A DNA stretch of 64,000 nucleotides from Glandiceps talaboti (lineage: Eukaryota > Hemichordata > Enteropneusta > Spengelidae): positions 23,969,723 through 24,033,722 of the forward strand of contig NC_135556.1 in the NCBI RefSeq assembly GCF_964340395.1. The letters run 5' to 3'. The position numbers were made by a program, and so were the translations under genes. Numbering within the stretch: the first letter of the stretch is position 1; every line of letters begins with the position of its first letter. Of the stretch, positions 42,488 through 54,900 are shown one piece after another. Under the pieces are notes generated by a model. The model worked only from the letters and a program-made list of their open reading frames with translations. It did no database searches and was not told the origin of the DNA.

Positions 42488-43768
42488 TTAGGGTCGAAGC
42501 AATTTCTCAAAAACAAAAATAAGTAAAAAAATAGAATAAAATAGAATTTCGACCTACCTACCATATTTTCTGAAATAGTGTTAACAACAAGCAATTTGAT
42601 TTGTTTTTTGCCTAAAGTACATAATTATAGATAGAACACTATACTCGTACTATTTTGTTTACGGGAATAATTCAGTACTTACAGCATATCACAGTATCTT
42701 ATCGTTTGCATTAAGATGATTGCATATGGTTTATAATGGTGAAGAAATGAATATGTTTATATAGAATTTTGATCTCATCTCCAAAGTCAGTTATCGAAGT
42801 CAGACCCTTCTTGTGAAGGAGAGAAGCTAAATACGTGATCAAATTTAAGTCTTATGGTCTTAAATACGCTATTATAATGCAAAGATGCAGACCTGACCTT
42901 GACATTCATCTACAAGGTTAAAATCTTGTAACGATATTTCCAGATGTAGTTACCTGGGTTTTTTTTTTTTTACAGACATAGCGTCACACTTTCCGTTACC
43001 TACGCTGATATTACTGAATTAAAAATTTGTTTCCCTGATCAACGTCAAATCTAACATTCAAAAATGCGAGAGAACAAAACTTGTCTGAATCTGTACCTAG
43101 ACAAAGAGTTGTTTTTCTGTGATGGTGAACGCTTTATGTCATCATATGACCCTATACAATGTACAGGGTTTATGTATCTAATTATAGGTTGCGATATAGT
43201 AATTATTTTGAAACTGAAATAATGGTAATTTATCTCAAAAGTACATCTTGCAATTTGCATCGTATAAATAACAAGTCACACTCATGCTATCCAAAACAAA
43301 TATCGAAAATATCGAAATTGACGATTTGGAAAAACGATCTCTGAAGTAACAGTTATAAGACGTGCCGTGCTAAGGTCTCTTAGTCAATGTGTGTGCGGCT
43401 TTGTCAGCTTTTCTATTGTGCAAAACCTAACAAATAGAATTCTTAAAGACGTTAACGATGAGAAAGCTACGCAGGTGACCATAGTGTAATGTGGTAGGGT
43501 TTTAGATACTTAATTGCATTATCAGTGGAACATCAAATTTCTGCTACAGTACAGCTTAATGTGTAGCCGTTAATCTCGCGCGATTGTCGTTCTATTCCAT
43601 AACATCCAGATATAGTTAGGTGTTAACCTACCATATCGTGCCTTGATGTCCTTGATAAAGAATTTTGATTCGAAACGTCGGATTCCTTCTATTTATTTGG
43701 ACTGTCTCACTCGTTCCTTATGCATTTCTTAATATATATAAATATGCCATTTTGTATATATATATTTT

Positions 43769-43770
<2 letters not shown>
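42488..43770. other. intergenic, no gene recognised
   Basis: AT-rich DNA with a short T-tract at about 42959-42971. No gene or clear repeat. Confidence 0.55.

Positions 43771-43848
<78 letters not shown>
43771..43848. repeat. (TA)n microsatellite
   Basis: About 39 TA units directly upstream of a LINE 3' end, with shorter TA tracts at 43732-43765. Confidence 0.96.
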
Positions 43849-43851
<3 letters not shown>

Positions 43852-43882
43852 TTCCAATATTGGTATACTGGTAATTCTTTTT

Positions 43883-44250
43883 CAGTCACAACGTACTTTA
43901 CCATAGTACAGCAAATTTTGGAACAGTCTGCCACCTAGTATTAGATCACAACCATCTAGAACTTCATTTCGTGATTCTCTAAAAACGTACTCATTAAAGA
44001 CTATGTCCACTAATTGTACATTTTGTATTTAATTATTTATTTGTTATTGTTTTTCTTTTGTATTTGATATTTTCTTGACACTACCCTCTAGTTACTTTGC
44101 TTTAATTGTAGCGTTGTAATATTCCAGTGTCTACGGGGTCAGACTCGATTAGCATTATGCTATTTTTCTGACTCCCATTACCTAAACAAATAATCAACCT
44201 GTATTTACTTTATTGTGCGAACTGTAAAATCGTATGCATAAGGTAATAAA
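43883..44250 (+). mobile_element. 5'-truncated LINE 3' end with ORF2 C-terminus
   Basis: The plus frame reads SKFWNSLPPSIRSQPSRTSF and then RDSLKT before a stop near 44030. This is the WNSLPxxIRxxxSxxxFRxxLKT signature typical of the C-terminus of non-LTR retrotransposon ORF2 proteins. A TAG stop lies five codons upstream of the W, so the copy is degenerate. The downstream part, with GGGGTCAGACTCGATTAGC at about 44139 and CTGACTCCC at about 44170, is probably its 3' untranslated region. The clade (CR1, L2, Jockey or similar) cannot be set from this fragment. Confidence 0.7.
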
Positions 44251-44344
44251 CATATATTATATTATAAATATGCCAATTTCTTATTTCATTCGGGCGGAAT
44301 TTGTATCATGGTACGTGTTATGAACATACTTAGTTGTGACAAGT

Positions 44345-44428
44345 AGTTTAGAATATTATTAACGATATGGTTGTGCGGGACATCTCGTGATGTCCCGCAC
44401 AACCATATCGTTAATAATATTCTAAACT
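44345..44428. repeat. perfect 84-bp palindrome: 40-bp arms, 4-base loop
   Basis: The left arm 44345-44384 (starting AGTTTAGAATATTATTAACG, ending GCGGGACATC) is exactly reverse-complementary to 44389-44428. The centre is TCGT. The arms stop matching immediately outside these limits. It can form a very stable hairpin or cruciform. It lies about 100 bp beyond the LINE 3' end. A fold-back assembly artefact, a tiny fold-back element or a hairpin RNA source are all possible. Confidence 0.95.
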
Positions 44429-46666
44429 TATAGTTAAATTTAACATCATATATTGTACATGCAAACTTAGTTTAGATTATTTCCATCGATTCTGAACTCC
44501 AGACGTTGGTAAATATCTTTACCCTCGCATCATATAAAATCATTTCAAACGTTTTATCCTATCAGACAGAATTACGCTCGTTGATAGATTAAAAGACTTA
44601 TCTATCTAAAATCGTAGACTCTGGCTTACAAGTCCTCGAATTGTGTCATTCAAAGAATAAGCTCAATCAGTGCTCTGGTCGACATCATTATCTCGCAGAC
44701 GACAGTTTTATTTCTCAGAATCTTATCTTATATAATAAAGTTGTTTGAATACAGATTTTGAAAACTATGGAGCGGAACGTCCACACACGTAGCAAAGTGT
44801 TTCGGAAGCTTTTGTAATTAAAAGAAGACGTTTGCTTCTGTAAGCTATGGAACAATCACATAAGAAAACTGGGGATAATAAGAACCAGATGGTATCGACC
44901 TGACTTACTAGTAATTGATGAAGTCCTCCTGGTTACATCGCTCTTTCAGGAGCTAACACAGAGTTCAATAGCACGCCGAATCCTTAGATTCGTCTGTTGT
45001 AAACAAGACTTAAATTTCACCATCTAATCTGATTTACAAATTGTACTCGTGTACTTGAATAGCGATTTCCAAGAAAGGGGTAAGATAAGATGCTTTTTGA
45101 GAACCGTCGATAATTGTCATGCCAGCCTCCTACGCTTACTTAGAATATAGATCTGTTCACTTTATATACCTGGTCTGGGTATCCTAAAAGTGTTCAAATA
45201 TTGGACGACGATTTTCTCGTGATCTGGCATTTGCTTATGGAAAATTGTTATCTAGTTATATCTCGCCCCAATCCCCACCCCATCACCACCACATAAATTG
45301 AAATGTGACGTGCATACATCGACCAAAAAGAGCAACACGGAACTCGTCACTTTCTCAATCGAAATTCAGATCGATGATATTCTTTTACCCCGTCGACATG
45401 CAGTATTGTTGGATCTGGAAGCTTTAAAAGAGATGTGGTTGACATAAAAATTGATTACCCGATATATACATGAAATGTGTCCATCAAGGCTGCACATGTA
45501 CACTATTAAAAATGTGTTATGAATAGATTGAATTTGCCAAGAGTAATTTATGCAATTAAAATACATGGTTTGTTTTTATGATCGATGTTCCTGACCATCG
45601 TATGATACCAAGTATAAGTCTAAGACAGTAGATATACATACCTGGTTAAATATATTCTATGTTCGCGGACTAATACGTACAGTATACAGCAGAATAAGTG
45701 TTCGTTCAATTATATTTGATTATTATGTAAATAAGACATTTGCGAAAAATATTCAATTGTCAGATAAAGGAGGACGAGAGTGAAGAGTGCAATCATGGTG
45801 AAATACTTGTCAATTTTTCTCTCGTGTTATCAGAATTATCGATTTATACAGAAGTGTATGACGTCTCACAAATGAGAAGACGGTGTGATGCTGCGATTGC
45901 GCAGATACACATGATGTTAGTATTAAAGTTTTTTACACAACGAATACTGCGTAGGCAGAACCATGCAGATTCAAATAATGGCATCAAAGTTGAACAAAGA
46001 GAAGTAAAGAAAGACGATAGACAGGTCTTGGATTATCAAGAACTCTCTCTGTATAAGACCCTCTTACATTGTAACCTTTGGAGCCATGAGTAGGATTACT
46101 TAGTCTTTACGTATGTATGTTATAAAAAGACTGACAAACTGGAAGACTTAATATAGGGCCACATAAGTAGGCTTACAGATCAATAATAGATTTTTATTGG
46201 TCAGTGTTAATCCGGATTTGTCTAAGAAGGCTTTGCGAGACTTTACACGTGTTCCATGTATGTAAAAATGAATACGATAATTGAATTAATGCCCCCCCCC
46301 CCAACACACACACATGTGGTGTTACTATATAAGCGAAACTTGGTAACTTGTCTGATGTTGATAATTGAAGTAAACCCTTATAAACGACTATGCAAGTCCC
46401 CTACCTCATCAAATATTGTTGTTTTCTTGTCTGTAAGCCTCGAATGACCCCCAACCCCACCTCATTTTCACTATTCCAGGTTCACTTATCATCCAGTGAA
46501 TTTTAAAGTTTACGATATCTGATATTTGCTAGAACTTTAGTCGCATGCAACAAAGTACACTCTTTTCTAATGTATCTGGTAAGATTGCTAATTTGAAACA
46601 GATCGAGGTCAACACTTTGTAATCATGATGAGCAAGCGTTCATAGGTAAAAGAGTTATACATTTTC
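44429..46666. other. intergenic, no gene supported
   Basis: The longest frame (plus, 45740-46093, 117 codons) begins with TTG, has no in-frame ATG until past the middle and shows no motif, so it is not called. A poly-C run lies at about 46282-46292. Confidence 0.5.
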
Positions 46667-47629
<963 letters not shown>

Positions 47630-48345
47630 ATATCCATATTATTTCTTACATCACAGTGTCTAGATTACTTCTGACAGTAATTATTACATTATTTCGTACA
47701 TAGTATATCTACATTATTTCTTACATTGTGATAATCGAAACTACATTATTTTTACATAGCTATCTCTACATTATTTTTTACATGACATATTTACATTATT
47801 TCTTTATTTATACTGAGTAGTTCTCTAAGTAAACACTTGTCTCCCAAAAAGTCCGGTGAGGGCCACCCCTCATGGGTTTAGTGTTAATGCAGGAGGAAAC
47901 CGGAGTACCCGGGGAAAACCTGCACTGTTCGGTAGAGTCAAACTGAACGGCACTCTTCTTACTTACAGCGTGGTAAATTTAATCAAACCCTGAATGGGTT
48001 GGAACCCCGACAACATAGCATAATATCTAAATTATTTCTTACATTGGTATATCTACATTTATTTCTTACATCGCTATATCTACATTATATCCTGCCTTGC
48101 TACATCTAAATTATTTCTTACACTGCTATATCTACACTATTACTGACATCGCTACATCTCCATTATTTATTTCTTGTGTAAAATAATACCTAAGTTATCT
48201 CTTAAATTGCTTGTTTACTTACATAAAATATCTACATTATTTCTTACATAAAATCATCTACATTATTTCGTACATTTTATATCTACATTATCTTTTTACA
48301 TCGTAACATCTCCACTGTTGTGTACATTACAATGTATTTCTTACA
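47630..48345. repeat. degenerate short-period array (TATCTACATTATTTCTTACAT-type), split by a SINE
   Basis: Many imperfect copies of a roughly 20-27-base unit built from ATCTACATTATTTCTTACAT lie on both sides of the SINE at 47803-48022. Spacing and sequence are too variable for one exact period. Confidence 0.75.
47803..48022 (-). mobile_element. tRNA-derived SINE, family 1 copy B (5'-truncated)
   Basis: On the minus strand it reads GCTATGTTGTCGGGGTTCC, box B-like GGTTCCAACCC, the TTTACCACGCTGTAAGTAAG block, the TTCCCCGGGTACTCCGGTTT core, CCCATGAGGGGTGGCCCTCA and a tail ending CAGTATAAATAAA. It matches copy C through the body and copy A in the tail. The box A head is missing, so the copy is about 35 bp short at its 5' end. 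Confidence 0.88.
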
Positions 48346-49743
48346 TCGTCATAATACATTATTCAGCTCACATCGTTCATCGTAGACTGAAACTTTGAGT
48401 ATTAATTGCATACACATTTATCCCTTTATCTTCATTGTTTACTAGTTTTGTGTCTACTCTTGACATAGATTCAAGTACTAGCCCGTGCTTTCGAGTGAGT
48501 ATAAACTTAGAATCTGAATATAAATCAGGGATAAGCTGCATGACATTTTCATAGTTCACTTTATACCAAAATTCATCACGGATGCAGACATGAGATATTG
48601 CTTGTCACATGGTTTCACCCATCTCATTAATAAGCATTTGATTAATATAACTCTATTCATCAACCATTTGTTTTATGGCAATGTCGAGACCGTTTAAACC
48701 ACCTTTAAGTAAGTTGTGCATGACACTGAGCAGTCATATACGATCTGACATTAAATATAAAATTATCGTTAAAATTTTCATAATCTGATGTTTAAGCTTC
48801 AATATTTGGTCACGAAATGATTAAGAATGTGAAATTCCCACCTGTCGGACCTTAAAGCAGTTCTTTAAATGTATAAATAAAAGTGACAATAAAACAAAGA
48901 ATTTCTTCAAAATATTTTGGCGGGGTGCTGAAGAACTGAAAATATGTCAACTCGTCCTATGTAATTTCCTGGAAATCAAAACGCGTCTGCTAGATAAATC
49001 AATGCACACTTCCTATTACTTGTCTGCCAGTGTTTTCAATTCCTTGGCGTATTAATTCAATTACCTTTGATGTCTCAGAGCGAACTGTGTTTACTCCTTT
49101 CACTCATTGACATCAGATAAAAATCCTCTAAAGAAAAAGGTACCGAATTTGTTCATACTAAAGAAAACAATGCACCTGTATTAATTAGTTTACGGCAAGG
49201 ATGTATGTCAACTGTACGATGCCTTAGTATTTCATCGTGCATCTATATTTCTCTTTGCTCTCGCAGGTAGAAAGGATACCGTTTTGATAAAATTTGCCTG
49301 ATTGTGGGTTACTTTGTCATTCGATGCACTTGCACCTGATTCTGCATGCGTGTATTGCTGCGAAATAGTATGCGGTTTAGTTGTTCGACAAAACGTGACG
49401 AAAACGACCTTTTCAGTAGAAACACACATCCTGATGTATTATGGACATACTAGTATGTTGTATACAAAGCATGCCCACTTTAATTAAAATCCGCTGTTCG
49501 CAGAAACCCTACATAAACTAGTGTACAGACAAACTATATATTCTTTCTTTGTGGACATTTTTAATTAATTACGTCACTGTTGTGTACAAGTATTTAATAT
49601 ACACTACAGAACTGACCTCTCATAATGCACTTCACGGATTGGTTATAGCTATCGTTGGCTGAACGAAATGAAATGTTCTATAACAAAATGCATCAGTTTT
49701 ACACCAGTGTAAAGTGTCATTTCTAGAAACATGTTATAAATTA
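48346..49743. other. intergenic, no gene supported
   Basis: A minus frame of about 75 codons between 48377 and 48603 reads as a plausible hydrophilic peptide. It starts only after a TGA and continues upstream through further stops. It could be a decayed coding fragment but is not identifiable. Confidence 0.45.
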
Positions 49744-50495
49744 GGGAGTCTTTAGTAATTACGGTGAGGGAGGACCGAGGGGAAATTGGGAGGATGGGGC
49801 ACATTTTACAAATCGGTTCTCGGGGATGGGCTATATTAAAAAAAAAATTAAGGGAGTTAGGGGAGGGTCACATTTTACTTTGGCTCATCGTATTATCTAA
49901 GTTTGCATTATTTTTGCCATCACTGCCACATACTAATACTGCTACATGCCACCACTGCCACTGTAATATCAGAATACATTAGTCAAGTCACTGCTAACAA
50001 CCAGGCAGTAAATCAGTTGTTAGTTGTGTTGTGAGCAGAGGAGTGGGTCTCATCATCTCATCATGATGTAGTGGAGTGGGGATGTTTACCTAGGTCTTGG
50101 CAATGTCGGTGGTGCACCCGTCTAGTATTTGGGAATACCGGCCTTCAGTTCTTCCAATTAGGTCCAAACTTGGGAATAAATGAATACAGTGCCTTCACAC
50201 AAATTCCCTACTGTAATATAGTAGTAGCGGGAAACAACAAATGCCATTAAAATTATCAATGTGGTGGCAGCGGTGGGATCGAATCCTTACCATTGATTCT
50301 GGGACTGTGTGCATTTTCACGTCTGGCAGCATTTAACCCTTGTTTGTGAAATAATTAGACAGGGTCATGTTTTTAGAAAAGGAAATTTAGGGAGGGCCAC
50401 TTTTTAGAAAACAGAATCGAGTCGGGTCACATTTTAAGCAAAGTGACGGGCTTTATTCCCAAGCCCTCCCCCCCTCGTAATTACTGAACATTCCC
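49744..50495. mobile_element. non-autonomous DNA transposon with ~20-bp terminal inverted repeats
   Basis: The left end GGGAGTCTTTAGTAATTACG (49744-49763) matches the reverse complement of the right end 50476-50495 (GGGAATGTTCAGTAATTACG) at 17 of 20 positions. G-rich inner sequences follow on both sides. Each subterminal region repeats GGGAGGGTCACATTTTA-like blocks (about 49860, 50387 and 50425). The flanks read TTA before and TTA after, so a TTA or TTAA-type target duplication is possible. There is no transposase frame inside, so it depends on an element elsewhere. The superfamily is not determined; a TTAA-targeting group would be my inference. Confidence 0.7.
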
Positions 50496-51679
50496 TTATT
50501 AAGTTTTATCACGACACATTTGGAATTGAATTATACATTTATGCTTTCATGTTCATTATTCTACCGAAACGTTTACGAAACTCTCTGAAAATGTTTATCT
50601 ATTACCTCCATGTAGCATTCCAATCTGGATATCATTTGTTGTCCTGCTCTAGATTTTGGTCGGAGAAATGTTTTCATATATAATTCATTGTTGAGAAATT
50701 TGCTTGGAGTTTGATTGAGTCCGGTCTGATTTTAAAAACTTGATAAGAATGCTTATATTTCGTTACCTCGATAGAATCTTTTACTAGTATCTGAATCTGT
50801 TCACGATTCGAAAACTCAGGAGAAGTCTTCCTATCGTCATCTTTAAGTTGTCATATGTGGTCTAAGAATAAAATCCATGTTTTGAACTCAGAAACACGAT
50901 CAACCACGCAACTTGGCTTTCTAAATTGACTCATTTCTTCTCTCTACCTTATGAAAATCGAATGATCAATATTGTGTCATTTTAAAATTTTATCTTTTAT
51001 CTTAGTTCACCGTAACACATACGTCGATTGCCAGTGTTAAACGCAACCAATCTTCACAGTCATGGTAGGATGAACATGTTATGAAATTATTCTGAAATAT
51101 AATAAACTTACAATTCATGAAGTCAAATTTAATGTCACTCAAATTCTACGTGTTGGCTAAAGACACGTACACAAAATACTTAGATTATTCCACACAATTG
51201 TTCACTTGGTATTTTTTAGGTTATGTACATCCACAATTCAATGTTTTCAAGCTCTATGATTGCAGTCATATACGGATTGCAGTCATATACGGATCACTTA
51301 CGGTACTAGATAAACTTTTTGTGCCATCTAGTCATTGCTTAAAAGAAAGGGTCATCACTTGCGCATGCGTGAATGTGGAGCCAAGGAATACTGATTTACC
51401 GTGGTCTTTTTGTTGTATTGAAAGCCATTCCTTTTACATTATTGATAATAGAACATCGTCTCATAATATACCGTGACTGAATGTAACAAAGGCAACATAC
51501 GTTCAAGTTCAACCATATAAATTTGACTGGACTATTAAAAATCTATGATTTGTACCAAGATTACGCTAATGCAAAAGGTAAAAAATTCAACAAATTTTGA
51601 AAAACGTAGGTATTTCAAAGGATCGTAAACATAATAAAAAAATGACCTGCTAATTATACACGTCTATTTTATATAGAAC
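50496..51679. other. intergenic, no gene recognised
   Basis: A plus frame of 119 codons at 51117-51476 has no motif. A 17-bp tandem duplication (GATTGCAGTCATATACG) lies at 51258-51291. Confidence 0.5.
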
Positions 51680-52400
51680 TATTTAGATAAAATCCGTATT
51701 TTTTAGATTAATTCCCATTGTGTACATTTAAAACATTCAGAAAGGGTTACTTCTAAACATGAAATATCCATTGCGTACAGTTATTACATTCACATATAGG
51801 ACTTGCTATGTCCATCTGTTAAATCACACACGACTACTTCTAAGCAGTATCTATCACATACACGTCGGATCATTTAGATGAAATCTCCGTTATATTCACC
51901 CATTACGTTCACATTCATGTAGGGCAGCTTCTTATGAATTCCTGTTATGTTCATCTATTACATTCACATAGGACAGCTAATAATAATATTGATAATGTTG
52001 GTTTTTATATAGCGATTTCCCACTATGTGCTCAAAGCGATTTACAATTATTACCCCTGGCACGGATCTATAGCGGCACAACGGCCCTTTATACCTCCCCA
52101 ACTCCATGGGGGGAATACAATCATTTGCAGCCTTTGTTATAAGTGCATATGATTTCACATTGCAACCTCTATCCCTAATTATACAGCTGGGTTGACTGAG
52201 GCACAGTCGTGGTTCAAATCTTGCCCAAGGACTTTAGCCACTCAGAAACAAACGGCAGCGATGGGGCTCGAACCTGCAACCTGCAGATTCCAAGCCGGCC
52301 ACTCGAACCTTTCGCTCATCATGGCATTCACATAGAACGGCTTCTAAACATGAAATCATGTTATGTTCATCTATTACATTCACATATGACTGTTTAGATA
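51680..52400. repeat. degenerate dispersed/tandem repeat around a SINE
   Basis: Loose repeats of CTTCTAAACATGAAAT, TAGATAAAATCC and TTCATCTATTACATTCACATA occur on both sides of the SINE at 51985-52325 (for example near 51755, 51950 and 52345). They suggest a diverged tandem array into which the SINE inserted. Confidence 0.6.
51985..52325 (-). mobile_element. tRNA-derived SINE, family 2
   Basis: The minus strand starts with a tRNA-like head: GAGCGAAAGGTTCGAGTGGC, then GGTTGCAGGTTCGAGCCCC, a strong box B. The body contains TGCCTCAGTCAACCCAGCTG, GCAAATGATTGTATTCCCCC, AACGGCCGTTG-type sequence near 52080 and TTTGAGCACATAGTGGGAA. The 3' end is AT-rich with ATTATTAT, typical of a SINE tail. The body does not match family 1. 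Only one copy is in the window, so its boundaries are approximate. Confidence 0.75.
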
Positions 52401-54560
52401 AAATCCCCTGCTGTGTCAATCATGATTGTATATGTAGATACAGTATTGACTGGTGACAAGTACAGTTGCAATCGGTCATTTCATTTGTCTGGTATGGTAT
52501 TGGCATGCATCCCTATATATGGTAGAGTTCGTTAGTACAAGATTGCTGCACATGGCACAATGTAAGCGACTGTTTATTCTACAGCTTTGGCAAAATCTGT
52601 CTAAGTTTTTCTGCAGCTTTGGCAAAACCTGTCTAAGTTTCCGAGTCGTGAGACACAGGGTAGATCATGACTTAAAATACATGTTAAATCTCGTCTAAAT
52701 GTTTGAAGGGGAAAGAAATTGACTGTTATTTAGTTAGGGTGTCCACGTCTCGTATTTGATCTGGAAATAATTGAAGAAATCAGCTGAATAAAATAGCTAG
52801 AAGGGTAAAGGGTCCGCCTTAAAACTCCAAGTAGGATTAGAGGGTATATGAGAGCGATGAGAAATGAGAAGAAGATTGCTATGTTAGAAAGTCATATTCC
52901 TAAATACTCTCATAAATTGACGGCATTCTTTCTACACATCTAAACATTTCTTCGTGGTTATTACTTTGAAATATGTGATCATCTGGGGTATGCACTGTAA
53001 AATATAGTTGCAGTACCAGGATGTGGTGTTATTTTCGTGTCATGGTCCATTATTTCGCATACTTGTTAATAGGGTAATAAACACTGATAATAATAATAAC
53101 CCGATTCGGAGCTTCAACCATCTCATTTTTTATTGAGCATGATAATGATTGCCGTAAGGGATGACTTGTTTATCCTAAAACAGCGGTAAAAATACCTTCA
53201 CAGAAATACTATTTCCATGGGAAGGATATTTTACGTTGACAATTTGATTATTAATGATAATTGTACGATCATTAATTTTGTGTGATTGCAGGATATGATG
53301 GAAAGGGTGAGTATATGACGAACCCTTGGGATACATGTCAATTTTCCATTGCCGTAGGTTTATGGAATTACAGGAAATTGCACGGGGAATCCACCACAGC
53401 ACTAATTGAATCACATATACCTTACATAGAATCTCATAGGAATATTGGAACAGCGTAAAGTGAGGGTGCTACCCGTGCCGTTCCCCCAACGCTGTCATAT
53501 TGTCACGTTCTCGCATTGATTGCAGAATAGACAGAAGGACTTCAGCCAGGCATAAGGAGTAGTAATTGGACTAATTTGATATGATCGTCATGATGACTTG
53601 TAGGGGGAAATCAATGGGCTGGCAACTATGCCTCAACGGAGAAATGTACAAACCAATGAAGCAGAACATTGCCTTTGTCACAAATCTGAGTAATAACCCA
53701 AATGATACCCTATCCTTTCCACGCCTTTCAAACTCTCTTGTAAAGTTATTTAAATTACACGTTGCGTCTTCCTTGGAACACGTTTTTGTCTAGTAGGAGT
53801 TGAAGACTTTGTTGTTAACTTATTTCTGTGCTTAGCCCTTTTACTTTTTTCCTCTTTCTTTTGCAAAATCACGCTACACATGTTCAAACCTCAGAAACGT
53901 GCTGATAACGAAGCAATGGGTGAGTAAAGTCCACAGTATATCATTCAAATTATTTGTTATCGCCATTCCATTTGACGATACAAATCACCAATCTTCAATA
54001 GTTTATAGAATTGACAAAAGAATAGAGAGTATGAATTAAAAGATAACGAAATGAATTGACAATCGCCTACTTTCTGCGAACGTGTTCGTCTACTTCGAGA
54101 TAAAAGTTTTACACATTTGATTTCCATACTATCAGAATACGAGAGCATGAGACGTTATTCTTTTCATGAGGATGAATAATTCTTTCGAAATCAACAATTG
54201 TTAGCCGATACACGTTCCGGAAAATGAATGTTATTGATAATACTTGCAATACAATTAAAATGTCGCCTTATTATCGACACTAACTATTCGATGTCATACT
54301 TTCCAAACACTATTGCTTTTTTAAAAAAAAATCCGATAGCATTGAATCATTCCAGAGCCACTTACCTCATTTTCAATGGTGTTTCGATTGGTAGCCAGAG
54401 TTGTACAAATGGCTAAAACACTCACTAATATCGGTAAAAGTAACATACTGGTTGACTTCAAGGTACAACTTTAACTTTTGTGGCATCAACGTTGTTACTT
54501 ATCAGGGCACACCAATTCTCTGTGTGCTGTCTACTTCTTGTTACAACAGTAGCCAAAGTT
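52401..54560. other. intergenic, no gene recognised
   Basis: A short duplication of CAGCTTTGGCAAAA and CTGTCTAAGTTT lies at 52580-52640. Open frames are 60-81 codons with no motif. Confidence 0.5.
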
Positions 54561-54900
54561 ATCGTCAGTGTCGACGGTGCAAATGACTAGCAATGTGATG
54601 AACGTTGAGCTGATTTAAAGCATACGGGCGGCTGACACTCGCTAATAGCAAACTCGTCAATCAATGCAGTAGGCGCTGCGTGTGCGCACCTCGTGATACC
54701 GAGTGAATTGAGATAGGGAAATAACACCCACTTGCCGATATGAGCAAATACGATCTTATACACCGTGCGAGACAAAGATGACGGAGGGATGTTGTTACGG
54801 TAACGGGTAATCACTCTAGCCAGGTGTGTAAGCAGCGCCTCCTCAATCTGATCAACAATTGGTAGCGCTATTTACGTCATTTCCGGATTTGTTTTCTACG
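54561..54900. promoter_or_regulatory. CpG-richer patch with CRE- and ETS-like sites (weak promoter candidate)
   Basis: Against its AT-rich surroundings this patch holds many CpG dinucleotides. At about 54871-54885 it has TTACGTCATTTCCGG, combining a cAMP-response-element half-site with an ETS-type TTTCCGG. This pairing is common in animal promoters. No gene start can be tied to it. Confidence 0.2.

Noticed and set aside
45740-46093. 117-codon plus-strand frame outside repeats
   Set aside because: It starts with TTG, lacks an early in-frame ATG and good splice signals, and has no recognisable motif.
51117-51476. 119-codon plus-strand frame
   Set aside because: Its composition looks random, it has no domain, and it includes a 17-bp tandem duplication.
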